Virus record (IMG/VR): IMGVR_UViG_3300020601_000863
Location: 1 to 42,609 of that record
Strand: one strand, 5' to 3'
From: a virus
Length of the DNA stretch: 42,609 nt
The position numbers were made by a program, and so were the translations under genes. Shown piece after piece: positions 25,010-32,179 of the stretch. Every line of letters begins with the position of its first letter. The stretch's first letter is position 1. The notes under the pieces were generated by a model. The model was given only the letters and a program-made list of their open reading frames with translations. It had not been told where the DNA came from and made no database searches.

Positions 25010-25038
25010 TTGACAATCGTTATAAACCAGTATATAAT
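25010..25038 (+). promoter_or_regulatory. Consensus sigma70 promoter for gp32
   Basis: TTGACA (25010-25015), a 17-base spacer and TATAAT (25033-25038) form a perfect consensus. It gives a leader of about 75 bases before the gp32 ATG, unlike the leaderless sigma70 promoters elsewhere in the window. Confidence 0.92.
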
Positions 25039-25045
25039 TATTACT

Positions 25046-25111
25046 GTGCTATAACACTTTAAGGCACTTGTAGCAATAACGCTACAGCACATAGGCATAA
25101 CATTTAGGAGG
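25046..25111 (+). promoter_or_regulatory. Structured gp32 leader with strong RBS (possible autogenous operator)
   Basis: The leader holds a hairpin (TGTAGC 25069-25074 with GCTACA 25081-25086). GTGC at 25046-25049 can pair with GCAC at either 25064-25067 or 25087-25090. The RBS AGGAGG (25106-25111) is eight bases before the ATG. T4 gp32 represses its own translation by binding its mRNA leader beside a pseudoknot, so an equivalent operator is plausible here but not shown. Confidence 0.45.
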
Positions 25112-25119
25112 CATATACT

Positions 25120-26124
25120 ATGGCATCATTAGCAGAAATCCGAGCAAAGCTCAAAGAACAAGAAGCCCGCTCAGGCGGCAACGCACAATCATCCGGTGGC
25201 GGTGACAACGCAATTTACCCATTTTGGAATATTAAAGAAGGCGAATCAGCAACGATGCGTTTCTTACCAGATGGCGATACTGAGAACACTTTCTTCTGGA
25301 AAGAACGTTTGATGATCAAACTTCCATTCGCAGGTATTAAAGGTGAAACTGATTCACGCCCTGTACAAGTACAAGTTCCATGTATGGAAATGTACGGAGA
25401 ATCTTGCCCAATCCTTTCAGAAGTACGTGGTTGGTTTAAAGATCCTTCATTGGAAGACATGGGTCGTAAGTACTGGAAAAAGCGTTCATACATTTTCCAA
25501 GGTTTTGTAACTGACAATCCGTTACAAGAAGACAAACCAGAAAATCCAATCCGTCGATTTATTATTGGCCCACAAATTTTCCAAATTGTTAAGGCAGCAT
25601 TGATGGATCCAGATATGGAAGAATTGCCAACAGATTACACTGCTGGTGTTGACTTCCGTCTTAACAAGACATCTAAAGGTGGTTATGCAGACTATGGCAC
25701 AAGCAATTGGGCACGTCGTGAGCGTCCACTAAGTGATACAGAGATGCAAGCAATTAACACGCATGGTTTGTACAACTTCAATGACTTCCTTCCTAAGAAG
25801 CCAGACGCAACTGCGGTACAGGTAATCAAAGAAATGTTTGAAGCGTCAGTAGACGGTGAAGCATATGATGCAGATCGTTGGAGTAACTACTTCCGTCCTG
25901 CAGGTGTTGCAGCTCGCACAGGCGATCCTACTCAAGCAGCATCTCCTAATGCAACAGCAGTTAGTCAAAGTGCTCCTGCACCACGCCCTGCTCCAGTTGC
26001 TGAAGAAGCACCATTTACTCCAGACCCAGTGCCTGCAACGCCTGCTCCTACAGCAGAAGCAGCACCGGCAACAGGCGGTGCACAGGACATTCTTGCAATG
26101 ATCCGCTCACGTCAAGGACAGTAA
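25120..26124 (+). CDS. 32: Single-stranded DNA-binding protein gp32
   Basis: This 334-residue protein has the gp32 N-terminal basic segment ('SLAEIRAKLKEQEAR'), the OB-fold core with 'YPFWNIKEGESATMRFLPDG' (about 32-51), 'PCMEMYGESCPI' with two cysteines (about 87-95) where the T4 zinc site lies, 'YWKKRSYIFQGFV' and 'RRFIIGPQIFQIV'. The C-terminal tail is Ala/Pro-rich and ends 'DILAMIRSRQGQ', where T4 has an acidic protein-binding tail. gp32 coats ssDNA during replication and recombination and works with UvsX and UvsY, which are encoded directly downstream. Strong RBS and a consensus early promoter fit a highly expressed early gene. Confidence 0.95.
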   Translation: MASLAEIRAKLKEQEARSGGNAQSSGGGDNAIYPFWNIKEGESATMRFLPDGDTENTFFWKERLMIKLPFAGIKGETDSRPVQVQVPCMEMYGESCPILSEVRGWFKDPSLEDMGRKYWKKRSYIFQGFVTDNPLQEDKPENPIRRFIIGPQIFQIVKAALMDPDMEELPTDYTAGVDFRLNKTSKGGYADYGTSNWARRERPLSDTEMQAINTHGLYNFNDFLPKKPDATAVQVIKEMFEASVDGEAYDADRWSNYFRPAGVAARTGDPTQAASPNATAVSQSAPAPRPAPVAEEAPFTPDPVPATPAPTAEAAPATGGAQDILAMIRSRQGQ

Positions 26125-26131
26125 AAACAAC

Positions 26132-26182
26132 GCTGTAGGCTTGTATTTTTAGAAACAAGTCTACAGCCTTTACAGCTTTTTT
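26132..26182 (+). terminator. Hairpin with alternative arms between gp32 and uvsX
   Basis: GCTGTAGGCTTGT (26132-26144) pairs with ACAAGTCTACAGC (26155-26167), 13 bp with one G-U pair. A second copy of TACAGC (26171-26176), followed by TTTTTT, can compete for the 5' arm. This looks like an intrinsic terminator that may leak, giving more gp32 than UvsX. The uvsX RBS (AGGAG) follows directly. Confidence 0.7.
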
Positions 26183-26192
26183 AGGAGAAAAC

Positions 26193-27281
26193 ATGGCTAA
26201 ATCATTTGACGTTAGCAAGTTTCGCAAGGACTTGACTAAAAGCATCTCAGGCGTGAGTGCTGGATTTAACGATCCTACTGATTGGATTTCAACAGGATCA
26301 TACGCATTAAACTTTCTTATCAGTGGCGACTTTCACAAAGGTGTTCCGCTAGGTAAGGTAACTGTGTTTGCAGGTGAATCAGGAGCAGGTAAGAGTTATT
26401 TCTGTTCAGGAAACATTATCAAACACGCACAAGATCAAGGCATCTTTGTAGTTCTAATTGACTCAGAGAATGCACTTGATGAAACTTGGTTGCATGCACT
26501 AGGTGTGCAAACAGGCGAAGATAAATTGCTTAAACTTAACATGGCAATGATTGATGACGTAGCGAAAACTATCTCAACTTTCATGACAGATTACAAAGCA
26601 ATGGCTGAAGAAGATCGTCCTAAAGTATTGTTTGTAATTGACTCACTTGGTATGCTGTTAACACCTACTGACGTTGATCAGTTCCAAAAGGGTGATATGA
26701 AGGGTGATATGGGCCGTAAGCCTAAAGCACTAACTTCATTAGTCCGCAATACTGTAAACATGATTGGTAGCTACAATGTAGGCTTAGTTTGTACTAACCA
26801 CACATATGCTTCACAAGATATGTTTGATCCAGACGATAAGATCAGCGGCGGCTCAGGCTTTATCTATGCATCAAGTATTGTTGTTGCAATGAAGAAGATG
26901 AAGTTGAAAGAAGATGAAGACGGCAATAAGATCTCAGAAGTAATGGGCATCCGTGCTGGTTGTAAAGTAATGAAGACACGCTATGCAAAACCGTTCGAAG
27001 GTGTGCAGGTTAAGATTCCTTATGAAACTGGTATGAATCCTTATTCAGGTCTAGTTGAATTGTTTGAGAAGAAAGGCTTGTTAGAAAAGCAAGGCAATCG
27101 ACTCAAGTACGTTGACTTAGCAGGCGTTGAACATCTTGATTATCGTAAGCAATGGATTGGCGAGAAACTTGATTTGATTATGTCAGAATATGCAGAAAAA
27201 ACAGCTACCGTGGTAAATACCGCAGAAGTTGAAGAAGATGCAACTGATGATCAAATTGAGGAAAACTTTGCAAATGATTAA
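26193..27281 (+). CDS. uvsX: UvsX RecA-like recombinase
   Basis: This 362-residue protein has Walker A 'GESGAGKS' (61-68), Walker B 'VLFVIDSLG' (about 144-152), a Lys/Asp-rich loop 'MKGDMGRKPKALTSLVRN' and 'VGLVCTNHTYASQDMFDPDD', followed by 'SGGSGFIYASSIVVAMKKMK', all typical of UvsX. It forms filaments on gp32-coated ssDNA and performs strand invasion for recombination-dependent replication and repair. T4 UvsX is 391 residues. AGGAG precedes the ATG. The 3' end overlaps the next small gene by eight bases, and uvsY follows soon after. Confidence 0.95.
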   Translation: MAKSFDVSKFRKDLTKSISGVSAGFNDPTDWISTGSYALNFLISGDFHKGVPLGKVTVFAGESGAGKSYFCSGNIIKHAQDQGIFVVLIDSENALDETWLHALGVQTGEDKLLKLNMAMIDDVAKTISTFMTDYKAMAEEDRPKVLFVIDSLGMLLTPTDVDQFQKGDMKGDMGRKPKALTSLVRNTVNMIGSYNVGLVCTNHTYASQDMFDPDDKISGGSGFIYASSIVVAMKKMKLKEDEDGNKISEVMGIRAGCKVMKTRYAKPFEGVQVKIPYETGMNPYSGLVELFEKKGLLEKQGNRLKYVDLAGVEHLDYRKQWIGEKLDLIMSEYAEKTATVVNTAEVEEDATDDQIEENFAND

Positions 27282-27504
27282 TGAAGAACAAGTCAGTGAT
27301 ATATGGATGTTGTTTAAAGAGTACATTGATAAGAAGCAACTAGAGATTGTAGCAGAAAAGTATGTTGACATGCTAGCTGACTACGGTGTTAGTGATTTAG
27401 ATTTTAAAGGTGCATTAGGTACTGAAAAATATTTAGATTCAGCTATTCAGTATTACTTAGAACTAGACGAACAAGACGACATCGAAGACGAATACGAGGA
27501 TTAA
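27274..27504 (+). CDS. Small acidic protein between uvsX and uvsY, unknown
   Basis: This 76-residue protein from ATG 27274 ('MINEEQVSDIWMLFKEYIDK') is helical, with a very acidic C-terminus ('LELDEQDDIEDEYED'). The start overlaps the uvsX stop (ATGATTAATG), so translation is probably coupled; the longer frame from 27229 would run far into uvsX. No family is recognised with confidence, though similar short proteins occur beside uvsX in marine T4-like phages as I recall. The acidic tail could mimic DNA or bind gp32/UvsX, which is a guess from charge and position. Confidence 0.65.
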   Translation: MINEEQVSDIWMLFKEYIDKKQLEIVAEKYVDMLADYGVSDLDFKGALGTEKYLDSAIQYYLELDEQDDIEDEYED

Positions 27505-27506
27505 TA

Positions 27507-27962
27507 ATGGGATGGTACTCAGAAGTATCGCGTGACATTAGTAAGATTCCTGATGCAGTAATGCATTATGAAACTGAATTGTTAACTGCAAAAAATGAGG
27601 TAAAACTCAAAGGTAATGTAGAACGTGCTGCTGCTGAGATGCCAGGCATTGTTGAACATCGTTTCAATCAGCTTCAAGAAATTGAAGCAATCTTGAACTA
27701 CTTGAATATCGAGCTACGTAGGTTGCGTAGCTCGTACTTCAAAAAATATCTTGAAAACTATCAACGTGCATTGAGCAGTCGTGATGTAGAGCGTTATGTT
27801 GATGGCGAAGCAGATGTAGTTGACTACGAAAAAATTATTAACGAGTTTGCACTTATGCGTAACAAATGGTTAGGTGTGCTCAAAGCACTTGATCAAAAGC
27901 AATGGCAAATTACTAACGTGGTTAAATTACGTGTTGCAGGGATGGAAGATGCTTCTATATGA
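27507..27962 (+). CDS. uvsY: UvsY recombination mediator
   Basis: This 151-residue helical, basic protein fits UvsY in length (137 in T4), place and pattern: an N-terminal helix 'MHYETELLTAKNEVKLKG', a middle 'NIELRRLRSSYFKKYLENYQ' and a C-terminal 'QKQWQITNVVKLRVAGMEDA', similar to the T4 end ('GFAIKHIQDMRAFEAG'). UvsY helps UvsX replace gp32 on ssDNA. It lies two bases after the small acidic gene, and its stop overlaps the following glycosyltransferase start (ATGA). Confidence 0.85.
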   Translation: MGWYSEVSRDISKIPDAVMHYETELLTAKNEVKLKGNVERAAAEMPGIVEHRFNQLQEIEAILNYLNIELRRLRSSYFKKYLENYQRALSSRDVERYVDGEADVVDYEKIINEFALMRNKWLGVLKALDQKQWQITNVVKLRVAGMEDASI

Positions 27963-28654
27963 TCGACTTTTTTTGCATTTATAAAAAAAATGACGAACGA
28001 AGTACGCGATTAGCAAACGAAGCGATTCAATCAGGAAAAAAATACAACATTAATGTACACTTACACGAAGGTGTTTATTCTAACATTGATGGAATAATGA
28101 AAGACGAAGGATTAGTAGTCAATCATTGGGGCAAACAAAAAATACGAGCAATAGGAGTTCTTGGCTGCTTTTTAAGTCATTATACTCTTTGGAAAAAGTG
28201 TATTGATTTAAACAAACCAATAGGTGTACTAGAGTACGATGCATATTTTATAAATTCATTACCTGATAATTTTTTAAATTCATTTAAAGATTATTGTAAT
28301 TTAGATTACACTCGCCATTTATACTACGGCACCGGAAAAGAATTATATCTACAAAATTTAGAATATGACAAGCCGATTACTATTCATCCATTAGAAGAAC
28401 GAGCTCCGGAAAAAAGAGGATCGTTCAAACATATGAATAATAATCATATCAAAGGTGCCTTCGGATATGTTATTAAACCATCAGGTGCAACCAAGCTAGT
28501 AACTGCTTCAAAAGAATTTGGGATATTACCTGCTGATGTACAGCCTAACTTAAATTATTGTAATGTCTATTATACTACTCCGAGTGTAGTGATGTTAAAT
28601 ATGAATAGCCTATACGATAGGTTTTCACATACACAAACTGATCAAACGGAATAA
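27959..28654 (+). CDS. Glycosyltransferase family 25-like
   Basis: This 231-residue protein has the GT25 pattern 'RAIGVLGCFLSHYTLWKKC' (about 60-78), then 'IGVLEYDAYF' where the family has an acidic E-D-D metal/sugar site, and 'HIKGAFGYVIKPSGATKL' (about 160-180). GT25 enzymes add sugars, often galactose, to bacterial LPS. Key acidic residues are only partly kept (EYD rather than EDD), so the donor cannot be predicted. The ATG overlaps the uvsY stop by four bases, so it is read from the same mRNA as the recombination genes. It opens the surface-glycan cluster. Confidence 0.8.
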   Translation: MIDFFCIYKKNDERSTRLANEAIQSGKKYNINVHLHEGVYSNIDGIMKDEGLVVNHWGKQKIRAIGVLGCFLSHYTLWKKCIDLNKPIGVLEYDAYFINSLPDNFLNSFKDYCNLDYTRHLYYGTGKELYLQNLEYDKPITIHPLEERAPEKRGSFKHMNNNHIKGAFGYVIKPSGATKLVTASKEFGILPADVQPNLNYCNVYYTTPSVVMLNMNSLYDRFSHTQTDQTE

Positions 28655-28658
28655 TATC

Positions 28659-29291
28659 ATGGAACATTTAGTAGAACTTAGAGACGGTTGGTGGTGGCCC
28701 AAGCATGACGTTGCTTGCTGGAGATATTTGTCTAGAAGACAAGATGTTCCTACAAACGTATCTGCATATACTAAACAACAGCGAGTAGTTGTACAAGCCG
28801 GCGGCAATGCTGGCATGTATGTAAAAAAGTATGAAGACATTTTTGATACAGTTTACACATTTGAACCCGATCCAATAAATTTTTATTGCCTAACAAAAAA
28901 TACTAGTAATAGAACTATTAAGTTTCAAGGATGTTTAGGAAACGAAACAAACTTTGTAAATTTGTCATATGATGAAACACATCATAAAAAGCCCAACAGC
29001 GGTGGGTATCGTGTTAAAGGTACTGGAATTATTCCTACATTAATACTTGATAATTTTAATCTTTCGATTGTAGATTTAATACATTTAGATATCGAAGGAT
29101 TTGAAAAGTTTGCATTACTAGGTGCAATTGAAACTATAAAACGCTGCAAGCCTGTAATTGCGTTAGAATTAAATGGCCTAGCAGAAAAATATAATCATAC
29201 CAATAACGATGTTAAACAGTTAGTAATCGAGTTAGGATATACTGAAACTGGAATAGTAGATGATGACATTATATTTGAATATAAGAGTTAA
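28659..29291 (+). CDS. FkbM-family methyltransferase (copy 1)
   Basis: This 210-residue Rossmann methyltransferase has the SAM loop 'VVQAGGNAGMYVKKY' (about 48-62), the acidic strand 'VYTFEPDPINFYCL' and 'DLIHLDIEGFEKFALLGA' (about 145-162), all diagnostic of the FkbM family. Members methylate sugars, glycolipids or other small molecules. The variant 'QAGGN' replaces the usual 'D-x-GAN'. It is a clear paralogue of the next gene, with motifs in the same order and spacing. It lies four bases after the GT25 gene. The substrate is unknown; O-methylation of a glycan made by the neighbours is the simplest idea. Confidence 0.85.
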   Translation: MEHLVELRDGWWWPKHDVACWRYLSRRQDVPTNVSAYTKQQRVVVQAGGNAGMYVKKYEDIFDTVYTFEPDPINFYCLTKNTSNRTIKFQGCLGNETNFVNLSYDETHHKKPNSGGYRVKGTGIIPTLILDNFNLSIVDLIHLDIEGFEKFALLGAIETIKRCKPVIALELNGLAEKYNHTNNDVKQLVIELGYTETGIVDDDIIFEYKS

Positions 29292-29293
29292 TA

Positions 29294-29932
29294 ATGGAAA
29301 ATAATATAACTTTAGTTAACGGGTTTTATTTTCCAACAATCGGCGCAACTAACGCAAATAAACAAAAAGCCAATTGGGATGAACAACCTAAGCTAATAGC
29401 AGGTTATGCTAAGAATAAAAAAACTTGTATTCAAGCAGGCGGAAACGTTGGGTATTATACTAAAATTTATGCAGGCATTTTTGATACAGTATACACATTT
29501 GAACCTAACCCGTTAAATTTCTTTTGTCTTGTTAAAAATGTGCAAGATAGCAATGTTATTAAAATGCAATCATGTTTAGGTAATACGCACCAATTAGTTG
29601 ATATAGCATTGCCTGCATCACATGTTAAAAAAGGTATAAACATAGGAACTTATTATATATCAGGTAAAGGCAAAATACCTACAATGCTAATTGATGATTT
29701 AAATTTAGACAGTTGCGACCTAATACATTTAGATATTGAAGGCTTTGAAGTTAATGCAATTAACGGCGGACTTTTGACTATTAAAAAATTTAAACCTATT
29801 ATATGTTTAGAAATTAATTCTGCATTGCAAAACTTTAATTACTCTGCTAATACAGTATTCGACTTAATGAAATCTTTAAATTATAAATTAGTAGATCAAA
29901 TTAACGAAGACTATATATTCGAGGGCGTGTAA
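29294..29932 (+). CDS. FkbM-family methyltransferase (copy 2)
   Basis: This 212-residue protein is paralogous to the gene just before: 'CIQAGGNVGYYTKIYAGIFD', 'VYTFEPNPLNFFCLVKN', 'DLIHLDIEGFEVNAINGG' and 'KPIICLEINS'. The same unusual 'QAGGN' SAM loop shows a tandem duplication rather than two separate gains. The copies differ enough that they probably act at different positions or on different acceptors. It starts two bases after copy 1, and its last base is the first of the next gene's ATG. Confidence 0.85.
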   Translation: MENNITLVNGFYFPTIGATNANKQKANWDEQPKLIAGYAKNKKTCIQAGGNVGYYTKIYAGIFDTVYTFEPNPLNFFCLVKNVQDSNVIKMQSCLGNTHQLVDIALPASHVKKGINIGTYYISGKGKIPTMLIDDLNLDSCDLIHLDIEGFEVNAINGGLLTIKKFKPIICLEINSALQNFNYSANTVFDLMKSLNYKLVDQINEDYIFEGV

Positions 29933-30705
29933 TGATCGATAGCCCTACTATATTCACCGGTGGTGACTCTAAGTACTGGAAAAAATACGGCAAGGTATTT
30001 GTAAGAAGTTTTAATCATTACAATCCTGATAAAACTATTCATGTACATATCATTAATCCTGATGATAATGATATAGAAGATTTAAAGTTATTGCCGTGTA
30101 ATTATACAACTGACTTTATTGACGAAATATACATTAATGACTTGTGTTTAGAATCTATAAAATATTTAGAAAATCCTCATATAGACGAACTACACAAACA
30201 AAAATTAAAACACGGTTTGTCATTCTGCAACGAAGAAACGCTTGTAGAAAAAATGAAACATCTAATGACGTTTTCGGTATATGCTTGTAATAGATTTATA
30301 ACATTATCAAAACTATGGACAGGTAATCATCCAGTAGCAGCGTATGATATGGACACTATATGCAAAGGTGCAATAGATATTAATAAAATGTTAGGCACTA
30401 ATGACTGTGGATGCTTGTCAGTTAAAGGTCCAAGATTTGTAGTTAGTCTAGTTGCATTTAGAAACAACAACTCGCTATTATTAGACTGGAGCAATAGCCT
30501 ATCTAATTCTTTTAATTCTAAAAAAGTATACGGATTTTTAGATCAAGATACCTTTGTTGAAAAAAGTAAATTATATAATACTACACATATTGATAAAATA
30601 TTTTGTGATCATACAAAGAAGTCAGACAGCGCATTAGTAATGACTGGCAAAGGCGCAGCAAAGATTAGTGATAGATTTTATATGGAATCTAAAAAATGGT
30701 TATGA
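29932..30705 (+). CDS. GT-A-like glycosyltransferase, putative
   Basis: This 257-residue protein has the order seen in GT8-like enzymes: an N-terminal strand-helix ('SPTIFTGGDSKYWKKYGKVF'), 'HPVAAYDMDTICKG' with a D-x-D motif (near 140) for metal and nucleotide sugar, 'VVSLVAFRNNNSLLLDW', and 'FLDQDTF' (near 200), similar to the family's 'DQD' acceptor motif. Overall similarity is distant. It is the last gene of the uvsY-linked plus-strand run and converges with the sulfotransferase (6-base overlap). The sugar donor is unknown. Confidence 0.65.
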   Translation: MIDSPTIFTGGDSKYWKKYGKVFVRSFNHYNPDKTIHVHIINPDDNDIEDLKLLPCNYTTDFIDEIYINDLCLESIKYLENPHIDELHKQKLKHGLSFCNEETLVEKMKHLMTFSVYACNRFITLSKLWTGNHPVAAYDMDTICKGAIDINKMLGTNDCGCLSVKGPRFVVSLVAFRNNNSLLLDWSNSLSNSFNSKKVYGFLDQDTFVEKSKLYNTTHIDKIFCDHTKKSDSALVMTGKGAAKISDRFYMESKKWL

Positions 30706-31362
30706 AAATGTATAACCAAAATTATCTATATCTTCTTCATATAACGATTTAATTAAATTAACAGTATAGCTATTTGTAAAAATATCTCTATAAGATATGT
30801 TACTAGGGCCTTTGTTAGTTATAGGCAACGACATATTTTTAAATATTTCAATGTTGGTTATTTCTTCGTTAATGTTTTCAAATTTAATAACCTTATCAAC
30901 TGATATTGATTTAGATTTAAGCCATGTACTCTGACTATCGGATAATTTAAACCAAGTATTATCCCATGCATGATTATGATATCGAGTTAACCACTTTTCA
31001 AAACTATCAATCATAATGTTATATTCTTCGAGTACTATATCATAATTATCTTGAACTTTGTTAGTTTTTTTACCTGCATATAATGCCTTTAATCCTTGTC
31101 GAAGAACTTCTCGTCTAAAGAAAAACCAGCTAGCAGTTCGGCACCAAGGATTTCTTACAATAGAAAAAACATAAGGATCTTTCTCGTTGACAAAATCTTC
31201 TGCGTCTTTTAAAGTACTATGAAAATTTAAATTAGTAGTCCTGTCATTGGGAATAATTTCGTAATTGTAATTATTTTTAATTAATGTCAATACACTTCTC
31301 CCAGCAGTTTTCGGTATATGGATAAAAACTGCTGGTGTTTTAGATTCTATATAATAACTCAT
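30700..31362 (-). CDS. Sulfotransferase family protein
   Basis: This 220-residue protein has the 5'-phosphosulfate loop 'FIHIPKTAGRSVL' (about residues 13-25) and the 3'-phosphate motif 'FSIVRNPWCRTASWFF' (about 87-102), the PAPS-binding pair of carbohydrate sulfotransferases. These transfer sulfate from PAPS to a glycan hydroxyl. The reading frame could start at 31392, but ATG 31362 lies five bases after a TAAATA box and begins 'MSYYIESKTPAVF', directly before the PAPS loop. It is the only minus-strand gene in the glycan cluster, tail to tail with the GT-A-like gene and divergent from the nucleotidyltransferase fusion. Confidence 0.85.
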   Translation of the reverse strand: MSYYIESKTPAVFIHIPKTAGRSVLTLIKNNYNYEIIPNDRTTNLNFHSTLKDAEDFVNEKDPYVFSIVRNPWCRTASWFFFRREVLRQGLKALYAGKKTNKVQDNYDIVLEEYNIMIDSFEKWLTRYHNHAWDNTWFKLSDSQSTWLKSKSISVDKVIKFENINEEITNIEIFKNMSLPITNKGPSNISYRDIFTNSYTVNLIKSLYEEDIDNFGYTFS

Positions 31363-31367
31363 ATATC

Positions 31368-31375
31368 TATTTAGC
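31368..31375 (-). promoter_or_regulatory. Late-type box for the sulfotransferase, leaderless geometry
   Basis: GCTAAATA on the minus strand keeps the TAAATA core. Five bases (GATAT) separate it from ATG 31362, the same spacing as at gp14, 17754, 23292 and 31403. There is no Shine-Dalgarno sequence. Confidence 0.55.
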
Positions 31376-31389
31376 GCATTAACTACATA

Positions 31390-31397
31390 CATAAATA
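31390..31397 (+). promoter_or_regulatory. T4-type late promoter box, leaderless geometry, for the glycan operon
   Basis: CATAAATA is followed by five bases (TCTAC) and the ATG at 31403, with no Shine-Dalgarno sequence. It faces away from the sulfotransferase box 14 bases to the left. It would drive the overlapping gene run that ends near 36292. Confidence 0.75.
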
Positions 31398-31402
31398 TCT
31401 AC

Positions 31403-32179
31403 ATGAAACATCGTGTAGTATTAGTTACAGGAGGCTTTGACCCACTTCACAGTGGTCATATCGCCTACTTTAAAGAAGCAAAAAAACTTGGCTCTAAATT
31501 GATTGTCGGAGTTAACAGTGATAATTGGTTGACTCGTAAAAAAGGCAGACCGTTTATGCCATTTGAAGAACGTGTTGCTATTATTAAAGAATTAGCATGT
31601 GTGGACAAGGTCATAGGTTTTGACGACAGCGACAATACAGCATGTCAGGCAATCTTTCATACATTAAGTACACACGGTACTGAAACAAAAGTTATTTTTG
31701 CAAATGGTGGTGATAGAACTAATACAACAACTCCGGAATATAAAGTATACGGAAGCATGCCCTATGTCGAATTTGCTTTCGGAGTTGGTGGAGAGCATAA
31801 GAAAAACTCAAGCAGTTGGATTCTTGACGAATGGAAAGCACCTAAGACAGAACGTCAATGGGGATATTATCGTGTACTCCATGAAGTCGAAGGATGCAAA
31901 GTAAAAGAACTTACTGTTGATCCGGGAAAAAGTTTAAGCATGCAACGACACGATTATCGTTCAGAACATTGGATGGTTAGTGAAGGTGCGTGTATTGTAC
32001 ACAGTAAGATGCCAAACGGATACAGTTTGCCACCTAGAGAATTAACAGTACATCAAGCATTTGAAATCCCAGTAGGCGAATGGCATCAATTGACTAATCC
32101 GTTTGATGTTCCTTGTAGAATAGTAGAAATACAATACGGAGAGCATTGTATAGAAGAAGATATAGAGAGAGAAGATTAA
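31403..32179 (+). CDS. Nucleotidyltransferase-cupin fusion (sugar-nucleotide type)
   Basis: Two domains are fused in 258 residues. Residues 1-130 form a cytidylyltransferase-like domain with 'TGGFDPLHSGH' (HxGH motif, about 9-19), 'IVGVNSDNWLTRKKGRPF' and 'FANGGDR', close to the HldE C-terminal domain. Residues 150-258 form a type II mannose-6-phosphate-isomerase-like cupin ('YYRVLHEVEGCKVKELTVDP', 'LSMQRHDYRSEHWMV', 'IPVGEWHQLTNPF', 'IVEIQYGEHCIEEDI'). The pairing suggests one protein that both isomerises (or binds) a sugar phosphate and activates it, but the sugar is unknown. It is first in a chain of overlapping glycan genes. Confidence 0.8.
   Translation: MKHRVVLVTGGFDPLHSGHIAYFKEAKKLGSKLIVGVNSDNWLTRKKGRPFMPFEERVAIIKELACVDKVIGFDDSDNTACQAIFHTLSTHGTETKVIFANGGDRTNTTTPEYKVYGSMPYVEFAFGVGGEHKKNSSSWILDEWKAPKTERQWGYYRVLHEVEGCKVKELTVDPGKSLSMQRHDYRSEHWMVSEGACIVHSKMPNGYSLPPRELTVHQAFEIPVGEWHQLTNPFDVPCRIVEIQYGEHCIEEDIERED

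Noticed and set aside
25856-26101. Plus-strand frame rich in Leu, Gln and His within the gp32 tail
   Set aside because: It is the +1 reading of the Ala/Pro/Thr-rich gp32 C-terminus, a known source of false frames.
31363-31392. Longer sulfotransferase start at 31392
   Set aside because: It would overlap the late box placed five bases before ATG 31362, and the PAPS loop is already close to the shorter N-terminus. It remains possible.
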